From positions 20,204 to 84,203 of the forward strand of contig JAGGVF010000019.1 of NCBI GenBank assembly GCA_021158125.1: a stretch of 64,000 nucleotides of DNA. Reading direction: 5' to 3'. Below, piece by piece: positions 25,955 through 35,482 of this stretch (position 1 is its first letter; each line of letters begins with the position of its first letter). This stretch comes from Candidatus Bathyarchaeota archaeon (GTDB taxonomy: Archaea > Thermoproteota > Bathyarchaeia > Bathyarchaeales > WUQV01). The notes under the pieces were generated by a model. That model saw only the letters and a list, made by a program, of their open reading frames with translations, was not told where the DNA came from and did not search any database. The translations under genes and the position numbers were made by a program.

Positions 25955-28768
25955 CTATTTCCATTTCCATACTTTTCTATTCATGAATAGTTCTGGCAGG
26001 ACCAATAGTCCCCAGCTTGCAACGCCGACAACGTAGAGTAGGTCGATGGGTGTTAGCGGAACTATGTGGAACATTCTTTGTGTAATTGGAATGTAGCATA
26101 TTCCAAGCGTTAGGGCTATTGAAGCCAGCACTGCCACTACAAAGAATTTGTTAGAGAAGTTTTTGCGTCCAAGCCTCCAGACGCTTCGTTTTTCTGAGCG
26201 GCAGTTCCAAATGACGAAAAGTTCAAACATTGCTGCTTGAACAAAAGCAGCTGTTCTTGCCTCGTTTAATGTTGCTTCTGTTCCAAATCCGTGGGCTGGC
26301 CAAACGTAATATTCTAATGCGAAAACCAAGAATGTTCCGGCTGCTTGAAGTAGGAAGGACGCTATTATGAAGGCTATCATGCCGTGAAGTATACCTTCTT
26401 CAGGTTTTCTTGGCGGTCTTTCCATAACGTCTTCTTCAGGCGGGTCTGTAGCTAAGGAAACTGCGGGCGCCCCGTCGGTTACTAGGTTTATCCAGAGAAT
26501 CATGGCTGGCAAGAGTGGAAGCGGGAACATTTCTTCCCCGAATATTCCGCCTAATATGGCAAATGTCCCTATTACAAGGAGTTCGTCGAAGTTGCATGCG
26601 ATTAGGAATCTTGCATACTTCCGTATATTATCGTAAATTACTCTTCCGTACTCAACTGCCCGCACTATGGTTGCAAAGTTGTCATCCGTCAGAACAAGGC
26701 TGGATGCTTCCTTTGTTACGTCGGTTCCTGTAATTCCCATAGCAACTCCTATGTCTGCCGTTTTAACTGCCGGGGCATCGTTGACCCCATCGCCTGTCAT
26801 GGCGACTATGTGGCCCTTCGCCTTCAGCGCCCTAACAATTTTTAGCTTGTGCTCGGGGGAAACTCTGGCGTAAACTGTTACTTTTTCAACTATTTCCTCA
26901 AATTCTTTTTCGTCTAGGCTTTCAAGTTCCTTTCCGGTTAAAACTATGTCTCCCTCTTTGAATACTCCAATTTCCTTTGCAATTGCCACAGCGGTTAGTT
27001 TATGGTCTCCAGTTATCATTACAGTTTTTATTCCGGCTTTTTGACATTTCTTGTTGGCTTCTATTGCCTCTTCCCTTGGAGGATCCATCATTCCCTCTAA
27101 TCCGATGAAAATCATGTCTTTCTCAATTTCTTCGCTGTATTTCTCAGTTTTTTTCGGAAGTTCTTTATAGGCCATCCCTAAAATTCTTAGTGCTTCTTTT
27201 GCCATTTCTTCGTTTATTTTTAGAATTTCTTTCTTTTTCTTTTCGGTTAGTTTCTTTATTTTCCCGTTGTCTAGTATGTATGTGCATTTTTCGAGAACAA
27301 CTTCTGGGGCGCCTTTAAGGAGGGCTACTTTCTTCTTTTCAGGTGTTAGGTGTATGGTTGTCATGCATTTTCTTTCAGATGTGAATGGTATTTCTCCTAT
27401 TCTTGGATAGTTCTTTTCTAGGGTTTTGTATTTTAATCCAGCTTTTTCTGCTGCTACGATTAATGCTGCCTCCGTTGGGTCGCCGATGACTTCCCATTTT
27501 TCTTTTTCTTTGACGATTAACGCATTGTTACATAAGGCTCCAATTTTTAGGAGATAAATTAGGGCTTCTTCTTTTTCTGGTTCTATTTTTTCTCCTCTAA
27601 ATATGAATTCGCCTTTGGGTTCATAGCCTACTCCTGTGACTTCGTAGATTTTGTTATCAACGTAGACTCGGCGAACAGTCATTTCTCCCTTCGTTAAGGT
27701 TCCAGTTTTGTCTGAACATATAACAGTGACTGCGCCTAGAGTTTCGGCTGCAGCTAATTTCCTAATTATGGCGTTTCTTCTTGCAAGTTCTCTTGCGCCC
27801 AAAGCTAGGGTTATTGTAACTATTGCGGGTAATCCTTCTGGGACGGCTGAAATAGCTAGGGCTATCGAGGACATAAAAGCCTGTATAAAGCCGTTTACTT
27901 CAAAGTGGCCTTGCATGACCACTTCAAAAGCTTCTAATGCGAAAATTACTGTGCACACTGCAATTACAATCTTGGCTATCTTGCTTGCAAAGCTGTCAAG
28001 TTTTTTTTCAAGAGGAGTTTTTTCCTCTTCTGCTTCTTGAACCATTTTGGCTATTTTTCCAAATTCAGTTTTCATACCGGTTGCTACAACAACGGCTTTT
28101 CCTCTTCCATAAACTATGTGGGTAGCCGAAAAAACCATGTTTCTTCTTTCACTAAGGGGTGCAGAAGGCTCAACCACTGTAACTTGCTTATTTACCGGTG
28201 TTGACTCTCCGGTTAATACCGCCTCGTTTGCTCTGAGTTCTATAGCTTCAATTATTCTAGCGTCTGCTGGGACTCTGTCTCCAGCCTCTAGGGCTAAAAT
28301 ATCGCCTGGAACAACCTCTCTTGCCGGGATAACAACAATTTTCCCATCGCGAATAACTCGAGCTTTCGGTGCAGCTAACTTTTTAAGAGCTTCTAAAGCT
28401 TTTTCAGCTCTAAACTCCTGAACGAAACCGGCTATAACACACATTATTACTATAACAATAATTGTTATTGCGTCCGTGTAGGATTCAAGAAAGCCTATTG
28501 AAGGGTCATGTAAACTTTCGAAGTATCCTACTCCAATTGAGAATATGGCCGCAAAAATTAATAGGAGGATAAATACGTCCTTAAATTGACTTAGAAACAT
28601 TTGCAGTGCAGTTCTTCCTTTTTTCTCGGTCAACTCGTTATATCCGTATTTTTTAAGTCTTTCTTCAGCTTCTTTTTGACTAAGTCCCTTCAAACTAGTA
28701 TTTAACTTTCTAAAAATTTCCTCTTCGCTTAATGAATGCCACTGCAGTTCAGTTTGAGCCTTTGCCAT
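25955..28768 (-). CDS. P-type ATPase, calcium-transporter type (P2)
   Basis: A 937-residue full-length P-type cation pump. It has an N-terminal cation-ATPase domain (WHSLSEEEIFRKL), A-domain motif LTGES near residue 189 and SAVPEGLPA in helix M4 near residue 307. The phosphorylated Asp lies in CSDKTGTLT near residue 353, and the hinge is MTGDGVNDAP near residue 630. A C-terminal block of six helices follows. PEGL and the SERCA-like M5-M6 region (ILWINLVTDGAPAVSLA) indicate Ca2+ or Mn2+ export. Single-gene transcription unit, divergent from the helicase. Confidence 0.92.
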   Translation of the reverse strand: MAKAQTELQWHSLSEEEIFRKLNTSLKGLSQKEAEERLKKYGYNELTEKKGRTALQMFLSQFKDVFILLLIFAAIFSIGVGYFESLHDPSIGFLESYTDAITIIVIVIMCVIAGFVQEFRAEKALEALKKLAAPKARVIRDGKIVVIPAREVVPGDILALEAGDRVPADARIIEAIELRANEAVLTGESTPVNKQVTVVEPSAPLSERRNMVFSATHIVYGRGKAVVVATGMKTEFGKIAKMVQEAEEEKTPLEKKLDSFASKIAKIVIAVCTVIFALEAFEVVMQGHFEVNGFIQAFMSSIALAISAVPEGLPAIVTITLALGARELARRNAIIRKLAAAETLGAVTVICSDKTGTLTKGEMTVRRVYVDNKIYEVTGVGYEPKGEFIFRGEKIEPEKEEALIYLLKIGALCNNALIVKEKEKWEVIGDPTEAALIVAAEKAGLKYKTLEKNYPRIGEIPFTSERKCMTTIHLTPEKKKVALLKGAPEVVLEKCTYILDNGKIKKLTEKKKKEILKINEEMAKEALRILGMAYKELPKKTEKYSEEIEKDMIFIGLEGMMDPPREEAIEANKKCQKAGIKTVMITGDHKLTAVAIAKEIGVFKEGDIVLTGKELESLDEKEFEEIVEKVTVYARVSPEHKLKIVRALKAKGHIVAMTGDGVNDAPAVKTADIGVAMGITGTDVTKEASSLVLTDDNFATIVRAVEYGRVIYDNIRKYARFLIACNFDELLVIGTFAILGGIFGEEMFPLPLLPAMILWINLVTDGAPAVSLATDPPEEDVMERPPRKPEEGILHGMIAFIIASFLLQAAGTFLVFALEYYVWPAHGFGTEATLNEARTAAFVQAAMFELFVIWNCRSEKRSVWRLGRKNFSNKFFVVAVLASIALTLGICYIPITQRMFHIVPLTPIDLLYVVGVASWGLLVLPELFMNRKVWKWK

Positions 28769-28915
28769 TTATTTTGAACACCTAATTTTCAGCTTGTCAA
28801 CACGAGGTTATCAACAAACTCCATAAATACTTTCTAATTAGGTTAACGGTTTTCAACATTTAATGTTATATTGTGGAAACATCTTTTAGATACTAAATCT
28901 ACTTATTTTTGGTTA

Positions 28916-29022
28916 GAGGTTCGGTTGGTTGAAGGCTAAGCCTAAAAACGCTTTTGATTTACTTACAAAACCTGTTCGTAGGCTGGTTGAGCAGAGAGGA
29001 TTTTCTCAACCAACCGAACCTC
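28916..29022 (+). repeat. Perfect 17-bp inverted repeat across the helicase start codon
   Basis: GAGGTTCGGTTGGTTGA at 28916-28932 and its exact reverse complement at 29006-29022, 73 bp apart. The left arm holds the SD-like GAGGT and the TTG start of the helicase; the right arm encodes the FSQPTEPQ motif. In RNA the arms could pair and hide the start. Confidence 0.9.
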
Positions 29023-31808
29023 AGGAAAAGGTTATCCCAAAAATTTTGGAAGGAAAAAATGTTCTTTTAATATCGCCAACTGCAACTGGAAAGACTGAAG
29101 CGGCTTTTCTACCGGTTCTCAGCATGCTTATTCAAATGCCTGAACGGCCGCCGGGAATAAAAGTTCTGTATATTACGCCTTTGAGGGCGTTAAATAGAGA
29201 CTTGCTTGAACGTTTACAATGGTGGTGTAACAATCTTGACATCAAATTGGCTGTTAGGCATGGCGATACAGAGACAAGGGAAAGAACTAGACAGGCACGT
29301 AGTCCACCGGACATTCTGATTACCACGCCTGAAACTCTTCAAGCAATTCTTCCAGGCTGGATTATGCGGCAGCATCTACGGGCAATAAGATGGGTGATTG
29401 TAGATGAAGTTCATGAAATGGCCGATAGCAAACGTGGAAGCCAGCTCAGCCTAGCGCTTGAAAGACTTAGACTTATCGTCGGAAGGGATTTTCAGATAAT
29501 CGGATTATCCGCAACCATTGGCTCTCCTGAGAAGGTCGCACAGTTTCTTGTTGGAAACGGCAGAGAAGTTGATATTGTAAGAGTTCCAGCTGCTCGTGAC
29601 ATGAAGTTGCAGGTTATGTTTCCTCAACCGTCAAGCAAAGACTACGAGTTAGCCCAGATGCTTTTCACCCATCCGGAAGTTGCAGCTAGGCTTAGGATGA
29701 TAAGGGAGTTTATGGAGAGGCATCAGTCGGTTTTACTATTTACAAATACCCGTGCCATATCGGAGGTGTTGGCAAGCCGTTTTAAGGTTTGGGACATAGA
29801 CTTTCCAGTTTCAATTCATCACGGCTCTTTGGCTAAGACCTCTAGGATTGCAGCTGAAAAGGGACTTAAAAACGGTGAGTTGAAGGGGCTAGTATGCACA
29901 AGCTCTTTAGAACTTGGAATAGACGTCGGTAGAATAGACCTTGTAGTTCAGTATATGAGCCCTAGGCAGGTTACTAGGCTTATTCAGCGGGTGGGCAGAA
30001 GCGGCCACAGAATTGGCAGGATGGCAAAGGGAATAATATTCACAATGGATTCCGACGACACTTTAGAAGCCATGGTTATTGCCAGAAGAGCCCTAAAAGA
30101 GGAGCTTGAACCAGTTGAAATTCCACCTAAACCTTACGACGCCCTAGCCCACCAAATCGCAGGCTTACTCCTTAAAAAGAGAAGATTATATTTCCATGAA
30201 ATATACGATGTTTTCAAGAAAGCCTATCCCTATGCAGATTTAACCATAGGGGATATTGAAAAAGTCTTAAAGTACATGCATGAACGTTTCCCAAGACTAG
30301 CTTGGGTTTCATTCGAGGACATGGTTGTATTAAAGCCTCGGCGAACAAAGGCGCTTTTTGAATATTATTTTGAGAACCTTTCAATGATACCTGACGAAAA
30401 ACAGTACTTAGTTGTCGACGAAACTTCCGATTCAGCCGTCGGCATACTTGACGAAGCATTCATGGCTGAGTACGGCAAGCCTGGAACAAAATTCATAATT
30501 AGAGGAAGCCCGTGGAAGATTACGCACGTTTATGGAGAAAAGGTTTACGTAAAACCTGTTGACGACCCGACAGGGGCTATTCCAAGCTGGATAGGAGAGG
30601 AAATTCCTGTTCCTTTTGAAGTTGCCCGTGAAGTGGGATGGATAAGGGAAGTAGTTGAAAAAAGGGTTAAAGAGGGGAAAACACCCGAAGAAATTGCTTC
30701 AGAAATAGCCAAAGAATATCCCATTTCAACTGAAGATGCATTAAGGGCATTGCGGGAAACAATTGAACAAAGCAAAATGGGTTTACCAGTTCCAACCGGA
30801 AATAGAATAATCGTCGAAGACTGGGAAGACTTTGTAATAGTCCATGCACATTTTGGCTCACTGACAAATAGAGCTTTAGCTCAACTGCTGGGACATGTTC
30901 TCTCAGAACAGACCGGCTACACTGCAGCTGTTCAGCACGACCCCTACAGAATTTTCATTCAAACAATGGGAGTTATAACCTCAGAGGGCATAATCGAACT
31001 TCTACACAGGCTAATGAAAATGCCGGAAGAACTAATTAAGGAAACTTTGACTAGGGCCACCGTGAGAACAGGACTCTTCAAACGTAGACTTATCCACGTT
31101 GCAAGAAGGTTTGGTGCCATAAAAAAGTGGGTTGACTTCAGCAGTGTAAGCCTAAAAAGCCTTGTAAAAAGCTTTGAGGGAACAGCCATCTACGACGAAG
31201 CTTTGAAAGAAACCTTCACAAAAGATCTAGATGTTAAACACTTAATTCAAGTGTTACATGAGCTTAAAGAAGGAAAAATCGAACTTGTTAAATTAGAAAA
31301 CAAAGGTAAAGCATCACCCGTTGCCCGCATTGGCATAGAAAGAGTAAGCATGAAAACCGATTTAATACCTCCTGAAAGGATGCGCCTAATCCTCATAGAA
31401 TCAGCTAAGGCTAGACTGCTGAATGAAGTTAGAACTTTAATCTGCATCAATTGTTGGAACTACTTGGAAATGATAAGAATTAAAGACTTACCCGACAACC
31501 CAAAATGTCCAAGATGCGGTTCAAACGCCTTAGGCATATTAGAAGAAGAGGAAGAAAACTTACTGTCCCTCATGGAGAAAAGGGGCGAAAAGCTTACAAA
31601 AAGCGAGAAAAAATTAATGGAAAAAGCCGTAGAAACCGCTAAATTAGTGGAGAAATATGGAAAACCAGCCGCAGTTGCCCTTGCAGGAAGAAAACTTAGA
31701 GTTTCAGATGTAAAAGAAATACTTAGAGAGGAAAGTAAGCTTTCAGACCGTTTCTTCGAGTTAGTAATCGAAGCTGAAAGGAAGGCTCTACAAAGGAGAT
31801 TCTGGTAG
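28929..31808 (+). CDS. Lhr-type superfamily 2 DEAD/DEAH helicase
   Basis: A 959-residue helicase of the large-helicase-related (Lhr core) family. The Q-like motif FSQPTEPQ is followed by Walker A SPTATGKTEAA near residue 43, DEVHEM (motif II) near 160, LSATIGSP (III), SSLELGIDVG and QRVGRSGH (VI) near 355. A winged helix and the Lhr C-terminal domain follow, with a zinc pair (CINC and CPRCG) near residues 838-862 and a charged coiled end. Lhr proteins act on DNA forks or in repair and RNA metabolism. The TTG start at 28929 lies in an inverted repeat. Confidence 0.92.
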   Translation: MKAKPKNAFDLLTKPVRRLVEQRGFSQPTEPQEKVIPKILEGKNVLLISPTATGKTEAAFLPVLSMLIQMPERPPGIKVLYITPLRALNRDLLERLQWWCNNLDIKLAVRHGDTETRERTRQARSPPDILITTPETLQAILPGWIMRQHLRAIRWVIVDEVHEMADSKRGSQLSLALERLRLIVGRDFQIIGLSATIGSPEKVAQFLVGNGREVDIVRVPAARDMKLQVMFPQPSSKDYELAQMLFTHPEVAARLRMIREFMERHQSVLLFTNTRAISEVLASRFKVWDIDFPVSIHHGSLAKTSRIAAEKGLKNGELKGLVCTSSLELGIDVGRIDLVVQYMSPRQVTRLIQRVGRSGHRIGRMAKGIIFTMDSDDTLEAMVIARRALKEELEPVEIPPKPYDALAHQIAGLLLKKRRLYFHEIYDVFKKAYPYADLTIGDIEKVLKYMHERFPRLAWVSFEDMVVLKPRRTKALFEYYFENLSMIPDEKQYLVVDETSDSAVGILDEAFMAEYGKPGTKFIIRGSPWKITHVYGEKVYVKPVDDPTGAIPSWIGEEIPVPFEVAREVGWIREVVEKRVKEGKTPEEIASEIAKEYPISTEDALRALRETIEQSKMGLPVPTGNRIIVEDWEDFVIVHAHFGSLTNRALAQLLGHVLSEQTGYTAAVQHDPYRIFIQTMGVITSEGIIELLHRLMKMPEELIKETLTRATVRTGLFKRRLIHVARRFGAIKKWVDFSSVSLKSLVKSFEGTAIYDEALKETFTKDLDVKHLIQVLHELKEGKIELVKLENKGKASPVARIGIERVSMKTDLIPPERMRLILIESAKARLLNEVRTLICINCWNYLEMIRIKDLPDNPKCPRCGSNALGILEEEEENLLSLMEKRGEKLTKSEKKLMEKAVETAKLVEKYGKPAAVALAGRKLRVSDVKEILREESKLSDRFFELVIEAERKALQRRFW

Positions 31809-31890
31809 TTTTAATCATAAGTTGAAATTCATAAAAGTATAAAAGTCTCAAGAGCTTCAAATAATTAGACCACAGCTGGAGAAGATAAGT

Positions 31891-32220
31891 TTGGAGATAT
31901 CCCGCAAAAAACTCCGAGAAGAAGTTTTAAGCAGATTTAAATACATTAGAACATGCGTTTTAGCCCGCGAACTCTGTTTGCTGGTTAGGACAAACCGTGC
32001 CGTTCTGAATCCAGAAGACGTTAGAAAATGCTGCCTATTTATATCTAATCTCTGCAGAGAAGCCGGATGCATAGAACCAAGCGAGCTGTGCAGAAAAGCT
32101 GCTGAGGCAGTTTTAACAGACGAGGAAAAATATTTGGAACTTTGTAAGCAAAGCTGCATGAAATGCGGAGAAGCGAGACGCCCAAAACGTCCAATGCCGA
32201 GACAAGCCTATGTAGCCTAA
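31891..32220 (+). CDS. Cysteine-rich small protein
   Basis: A 109-residue helical protein with ten cysteines, among them CC in RKCCLFIS and the end cluster LCKQSCMKCGEARRP. A TTG start at 31891. It may bind a metal or Fe-S cluster. No family recognised; it follows the helicase on the same strand after 82 bp. Confidence 0.6.
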   Translation: MEISRKKLREEVLSRFKYIRTCVLARELCLLVRTNRAVLNPEDVRKCCLFISNLCREAGCIEPSELCRKAAEAVLTDEEKYLELCKQSCMKCGEARRPKRPMPRQAYVA

Positions 32221-32321
32221 CCTACAACATTTCAACCGTAGAATATACGCCTACCATTCTCAAGAAACATTTAAAATGTTCAATGCTACTATTGTGAAAA
32301 GGGCTGAGGTGACCTCTAAGC

Positions 32322-32798
32322 TTGTACATCGCACCCTTCGTAGCCAGTCCACCGCAAGTTGTCCGTAGGATGCTTGTACTGGCAGAATTAAAACCTGGAG
32401 AAATTTTTTATGATTTAGGTGCAGGAGACGGCCGTACGGTAATAATGGCGGCTCAAGAGTTTGGCGCTAGAGCTGTAGGAATAGAGTTGAGAGAGGATTT
32501 AGCCAAAAAAGCCTTGCAAACCGTTTATCAACTTGGTTTACAGGATAGAGTTACCATTCTCCACAGCAACCTTTTTGATGTCGACATCAGCCCAGCAGAC
32601 GTAGTATTTCTATATTTGACGACAAGTGCTAACGAAAAGGTAAAACCGAAGCTGGAAGCTGAACTTAAGCCAGGTGCAAGGGTTGTTTCCCACGATTACG
32701 AAATCGTCGGATGGAAACCAGCTAAAGTTGAAGAGTTCTGCGAAAACCCCGAGCTAGGCTATCCTTCGCACACCTTATACTTATATAAACGAGTCTAG
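32322..32798 (+). CDS. aKMT-like protein lysine methyltransferase
   Basis: A 158-residue SAM-dependent methyltransferase. Motif I is YDLGAGDGRTV (about residues 30-40), followed by AVGIELREDLAKKAL, FLYLTTSANEKVKPKLEAEL and VVSHDYEIVGWKP. This order and the N-terminal YIAPFVASPPQVVRRML closely match my recollection of the Sulfolobus lysine methyltransferase aKMT, which modifies chromatin proteins including Cren7. TTG start. Substrates could include the Cren7-like proteins encoded at 25.4-25.8 kb (inference). Confidence 0.8.
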   Translation: MYIAPFVASPPQVVRRMLVLAELKPGEIFYDLGAGDGRTVIMAAQEFGARAVGIELREDLAKKALQTVYQLGLQDRVTILHSNLFDVDISPADVVFLYLTTSANEKVKPKLEAELKPGARVVSHDYEIVGWKPAKVEEFCENPELGYPSHTLYLYKRV

Positions 32799-32805
32799 GT
32801 TATAA

Positions 32806-33438
32806 TTGCTGTTCAATCAGCTGAGGAACAGCAACTTGGAAAAAATAAAAGAACTTTGGAAGAACGAGTACTTTAAGACGTTAATTATGATTTTAATAGT
32901 TATTTTAGCGTTCCTCACATTTTGGTTTGGTTCAAGAGCCATTTTTAAGACCGACTCTCCATACTTAGCGGTTTCTTCGGGAAGCATGATTCCAACACTT
33001 AACATTGGTGATTTAATAGTTATTCAAGGAGGCCTCAACGGATCTGAGATTAAAGAAGGCTGTTATAATCCAAACAATTCATCTGAAGGCGGAGACATAA
33101 TAGTTTTCCGTAAACCGGGAAATCCTAACGAACTCATCGTCCACAGAGTTGTGAAGAAATATTATGATGAAAAATCGAAGAAATGGTTTTTCATAACCAA
33201 GGGAGATAATAATCCATCTGAAGACCCGTGGAATCCAGTTCCAGAAGATAATGTTTTAGGTAAAGTTATTTTCAAAGTTCCTTACTTGGGAAGCGTTGCA
33301 CTTTTCATGCAGTCAACAGCCGGGAAATTGCTCTTGGCAGTAATTATAGTGATTACCATTTTGTGGATGTTTCTATCCCCCGAAGAGAAGCAGGAAGAGG
33401 CTCATGAAGAACAAGATTTAAATGTTAACTATTTATAA
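32806..33438 (+). CDS. Signal peptidase I, archaeal Sec11 type
   Basis: A 210-residue membrane protease that removes signal peptides outside the membrane. An N-terminal helix at about residues 24-44 precedes the catalytic Ser in SSGSMIPTLNIGD. The His that replaces bacterial Lys lies in LIVHRVV, and the acidic residue in KGDNNPSEDPW. A second hydrophobic helix near residues 170-190 anchors the C-terminus. It starts at TTG, 7 bp after the methyltransferase. Confidence 0.9.
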   Translation: MLFNQLRNSNLEKIKELWKNEYFKTLIMILIVILAFLTFWFGSRAIFKTDSPYLAVSSGSMIPTLNIGDLIVIQGGLNGSEIKEGCYNPNNSSEGGDIIVFRKPGNPNELIVHRVVKKYYDEKSKKWFFITKGDNNPSEDPWNPVPEDNVLGKVIFKVPYLGSVALFMQSTAGKLLLAVIIVITILWMFLSPEEKQEEAHEEQDLNVNYL

Positions 33439-33474
33439 AAGGGAAGACAGTTGCGGATATTTAAGGTGTTGTAA

Positions 33475-34035
33475 ATGCCAAAAGTTAAGGCCGTAATTAA
33501 TATAGAAAATGTTGTAGCGTCGGCAACTATGAAACAGAAAGTTGACTTAAACGCCATTGTTAAAAGTTATCCAAGCGTAGAATACCGTCCAGAACAGTTT
33601 CCAGGCCTAGTCTTCAGGTTAAAGAGACCTAAAACAGCAACTTTAATCTTCAATTCTGGAAAAATGGTTTGTACAGGAGCCAAATCTGAGAAAGAAGCTA
33701 GAAGGGCAGTGATGAAGATAATTAAGGAACTTAAGAAGGGCGGAATAATAATTATTAGCAAACCGGAGCTAAAAATACAGAACATAGTTGCTTCAGCAAG
33801 TCTAGGTGGAACAATAGACCTAGAAAGGGCGGCTTTTGAACTTGGAAAAACAATGTATGAACCTGAACAGTTTCCAGGCTTAATTTATAGAATGGATGAA
33901 CCAAAAGTAGTGATATTACTTTTCGCAAGCGGAAAACTTGTTTGCACAGGAGCCAAAAGGGAACAAGACGTTTATGAAGCAGTAAATAAGCTACATGAGA
34001 TTTTAGAAGAGAAAGGCCTAATATACTACGAGTAA
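33475..34035 (+). CDS. tbp: TATA-box binding protein
   Basis: A 186-residue TBP made of two direct repeats. Repeat 1 is VVASATMKQKVDL...YRPEQFPGLVFRL...GKMVCTGAKSEKEA and repeat 2 IVASASLGGTIDL...YEPEQFPGLIYRM...GKLVCTGAKREQDV. The four intercalating-Phe positions are largely conserved. General transcription initiation factor; partner of the TFB at 49999-50943. Confidence 0.98.
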   Translation: MPKVKAVINIENVVASATMKQKVDLNAIVKSYPSVEYRPEQFPGLVFRLKRPKTATLIFNSGKMVCTGAKSEKEARRAVMKIIKELKKGGIIIISKPELKIQNIVASASLGGTIDLERAAFELGKTMYEPEQFPGLIYRMDEPKVVILLFASGKLVCTGAKREQDVYEAVNKLHEILEEKGLIYYE

Positions 34036-34039
34036 ACTT

Positions 34040-34669
34040 TTACTTTCTTTTAATCTGCTTCAAAATAGTTTTAAATTGTTCCTGGTCTATTGCTCCAATT
34101 TCGCAAAGTTTGTTTGCCGCTTCGCTTGCCTTCATCAATGCATGAAGTTTTATTCCTTCCTTTTCCAAATTCTCTACTCCACCTTCTTCACGGTCCAAAA
34201 GAACTACAGCGTCCTTTACTACTCCTCCCTCTGCCCTTATGGCTTTAGCTGCATTTACCAGAGACTTACCAGTTGTGACGAGGTCGTCTAGGAGCAATAC
34301 TCGGTCGCCGGGCATCAATATTCCCTCTATTCTTCTTTGTCTTCCGTGAAGTTTTGCTTCCTTCCTTACGTAGAAGAAGGGTTTTTTGAAGTGGTAAGCC
34401 ACTACTGAAGCAAAGCTTATTCCAGCCGTGGGTATCCCTGCTACTCTCTCAAAGTTTTGACTTCCAATTTCCTTTTTAATCAGTTTAATGTAAAGGTCGC
34501 AGACTTTTCTGAAGGCGTCCGGAAAGCTTGGAACTATCCTTAGGTCTATATAGTATGGGCTTGTTTTCCCGCTTGTTAGCTTGAAGATTCCAAATTCTAT
34601 TGCCCCTATTCTGTTGAGTATTTTGCAAAACTCGGTTTTCATCGTTTCAAATTCTTTTTCAACCGTCAA
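34040..34669 (-). CDS. pyrE: Orotate phosphoribosyltransferase
   Basis: A 209-residue type I phosphoribosyltransferase of de novo pyrimidine synthesis. It has ELTSGKTSPYYIDLR-type N-terminal substrate binding (FKLTSGKTSPYYIDLRIV here), GIPTAGISFAS and the PRPP loop VLLLDDLVTTGKSL. Starts 10 bp after the metallo-hydrolase gene stop in the same operon. Confidence 0.95.
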   Translation of the reverse strand: MTVEKEFETMKTEFCKILNRIGAIEFGIFKLTSGKTSPYYIDLRIVPSFPDAFRKVCDLYIKLIKKEIGSQNFERVAGIPTAGISFASVVAYHFKKPFFYVRKEAKLHGRQRRIEGILMPGDRVLLLDDLVTTGKSLVNAAKAIRAEGGVVKDAVVLLDREEGGVENLEKEGIKLHALMKASEAANKLCEIGAIDQEQFKTILKQIKRK

Positions 34670-34679
34670 AACTTTTTCC

Positions 34680-35393
34680 TCATGGATACTTGTAGGTTTT
34701 CCCCTTTTCTATTAGGAGGCATTTAACCGTCGGCACTTCTTTTGAAAGCAGTTCAGCGAACCTTTCTAGGTCTCCTTTGGATGCAGTATGGTAGGGAATT
34801 GCAACCTTGGGGTTTAGGAGTTTTGCTATTTCAACTCCAGTTTTGGGTGAACAGCCGGGGGCTATGCCAACCGTGCAGAAAACTATGTCCGGCCTGAATT
34901 CTTCGCCTATTCTCCTCATTTCCGGGAACGGTAGGCTGTCGGCGGTATGATAGATTTTTATTCCGTCTTCACTTGTTATCAAGAATGTTACTGGCGTTGC
35001 AGCTGGTGGATGATTACACTTTTCAACTTTAATTTTCAAGTTTTCAAATTCAACTTCTTCGCCTACGTTGACTTCTCTAAGGTTATCGGGGTCAACAACG
35101 CTTCTAAGTCTTCTAGTTGAAGTGGGATCTGCTAAAACTTTGCAGTTTGTCCTCTTATACACTTCACGTATTATTGCTTGGTCAAGGTGGTCGTAATGTT
35201 CATGAGTTATAAGAATAACGTCTACGTTTGTAAACTCTCCAGGATTTACATCCGCTGGGTCGATCACCACTGTTTTACTTGGCGTTTTTATGGTTACTCC
35301 CGCATAGTTGTTAAACCATTTAAATGCGATTTCTCCGCTTTTTAATTCAACATCAACTGACAACCCAATCGCCTCAAACTTCAGTATGTGCAT
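34680..35393 (-). CDS. Metallo-beta-lactamase-fold hydrolase (UPF0173/UlaG-like)
   Basis: A 237-residue metal-dependent hydrolase. The metal motif HEHYDHLD lies near residue 64. Further ligands lie in YHTADSLPF and AIPYHTASKGD. The substrate is unknown, possibly a nucleotide or lactone. Upstream partner of pyrE and divergent from larA. Confidence 0.85.
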   Translation of the reverse strand: MHILKFEAIGLSVDVELKSGEIAFKWFNNYAGVTIKTPSKTVVIDPADVNPGEFTNVDVILITHEHYDHLDQAIIREVYKRTNCKVLADPTSTRRLRSVVDPDNLREVNVGEEVEFENLKIKVEKCNHPPAATPVTFLITSEDGIKIYHTADSLPFPEMRRIGEEFRPDIVFCTVGIAPGCSPKTGVEIAKLLNPKVAIPYHTASKGDLERFAELLSKEVPTVKCLLIEKGKTYKYP

Positions 35394-35482
35394 TACAAGT
35401 TTAAAGAACTTGTGCTGAACATTAGGGAGAAAAAGTAATCGCTACTTTTATTAGTTGACTGTAGCTAGTTCTCCCTTCTGAG

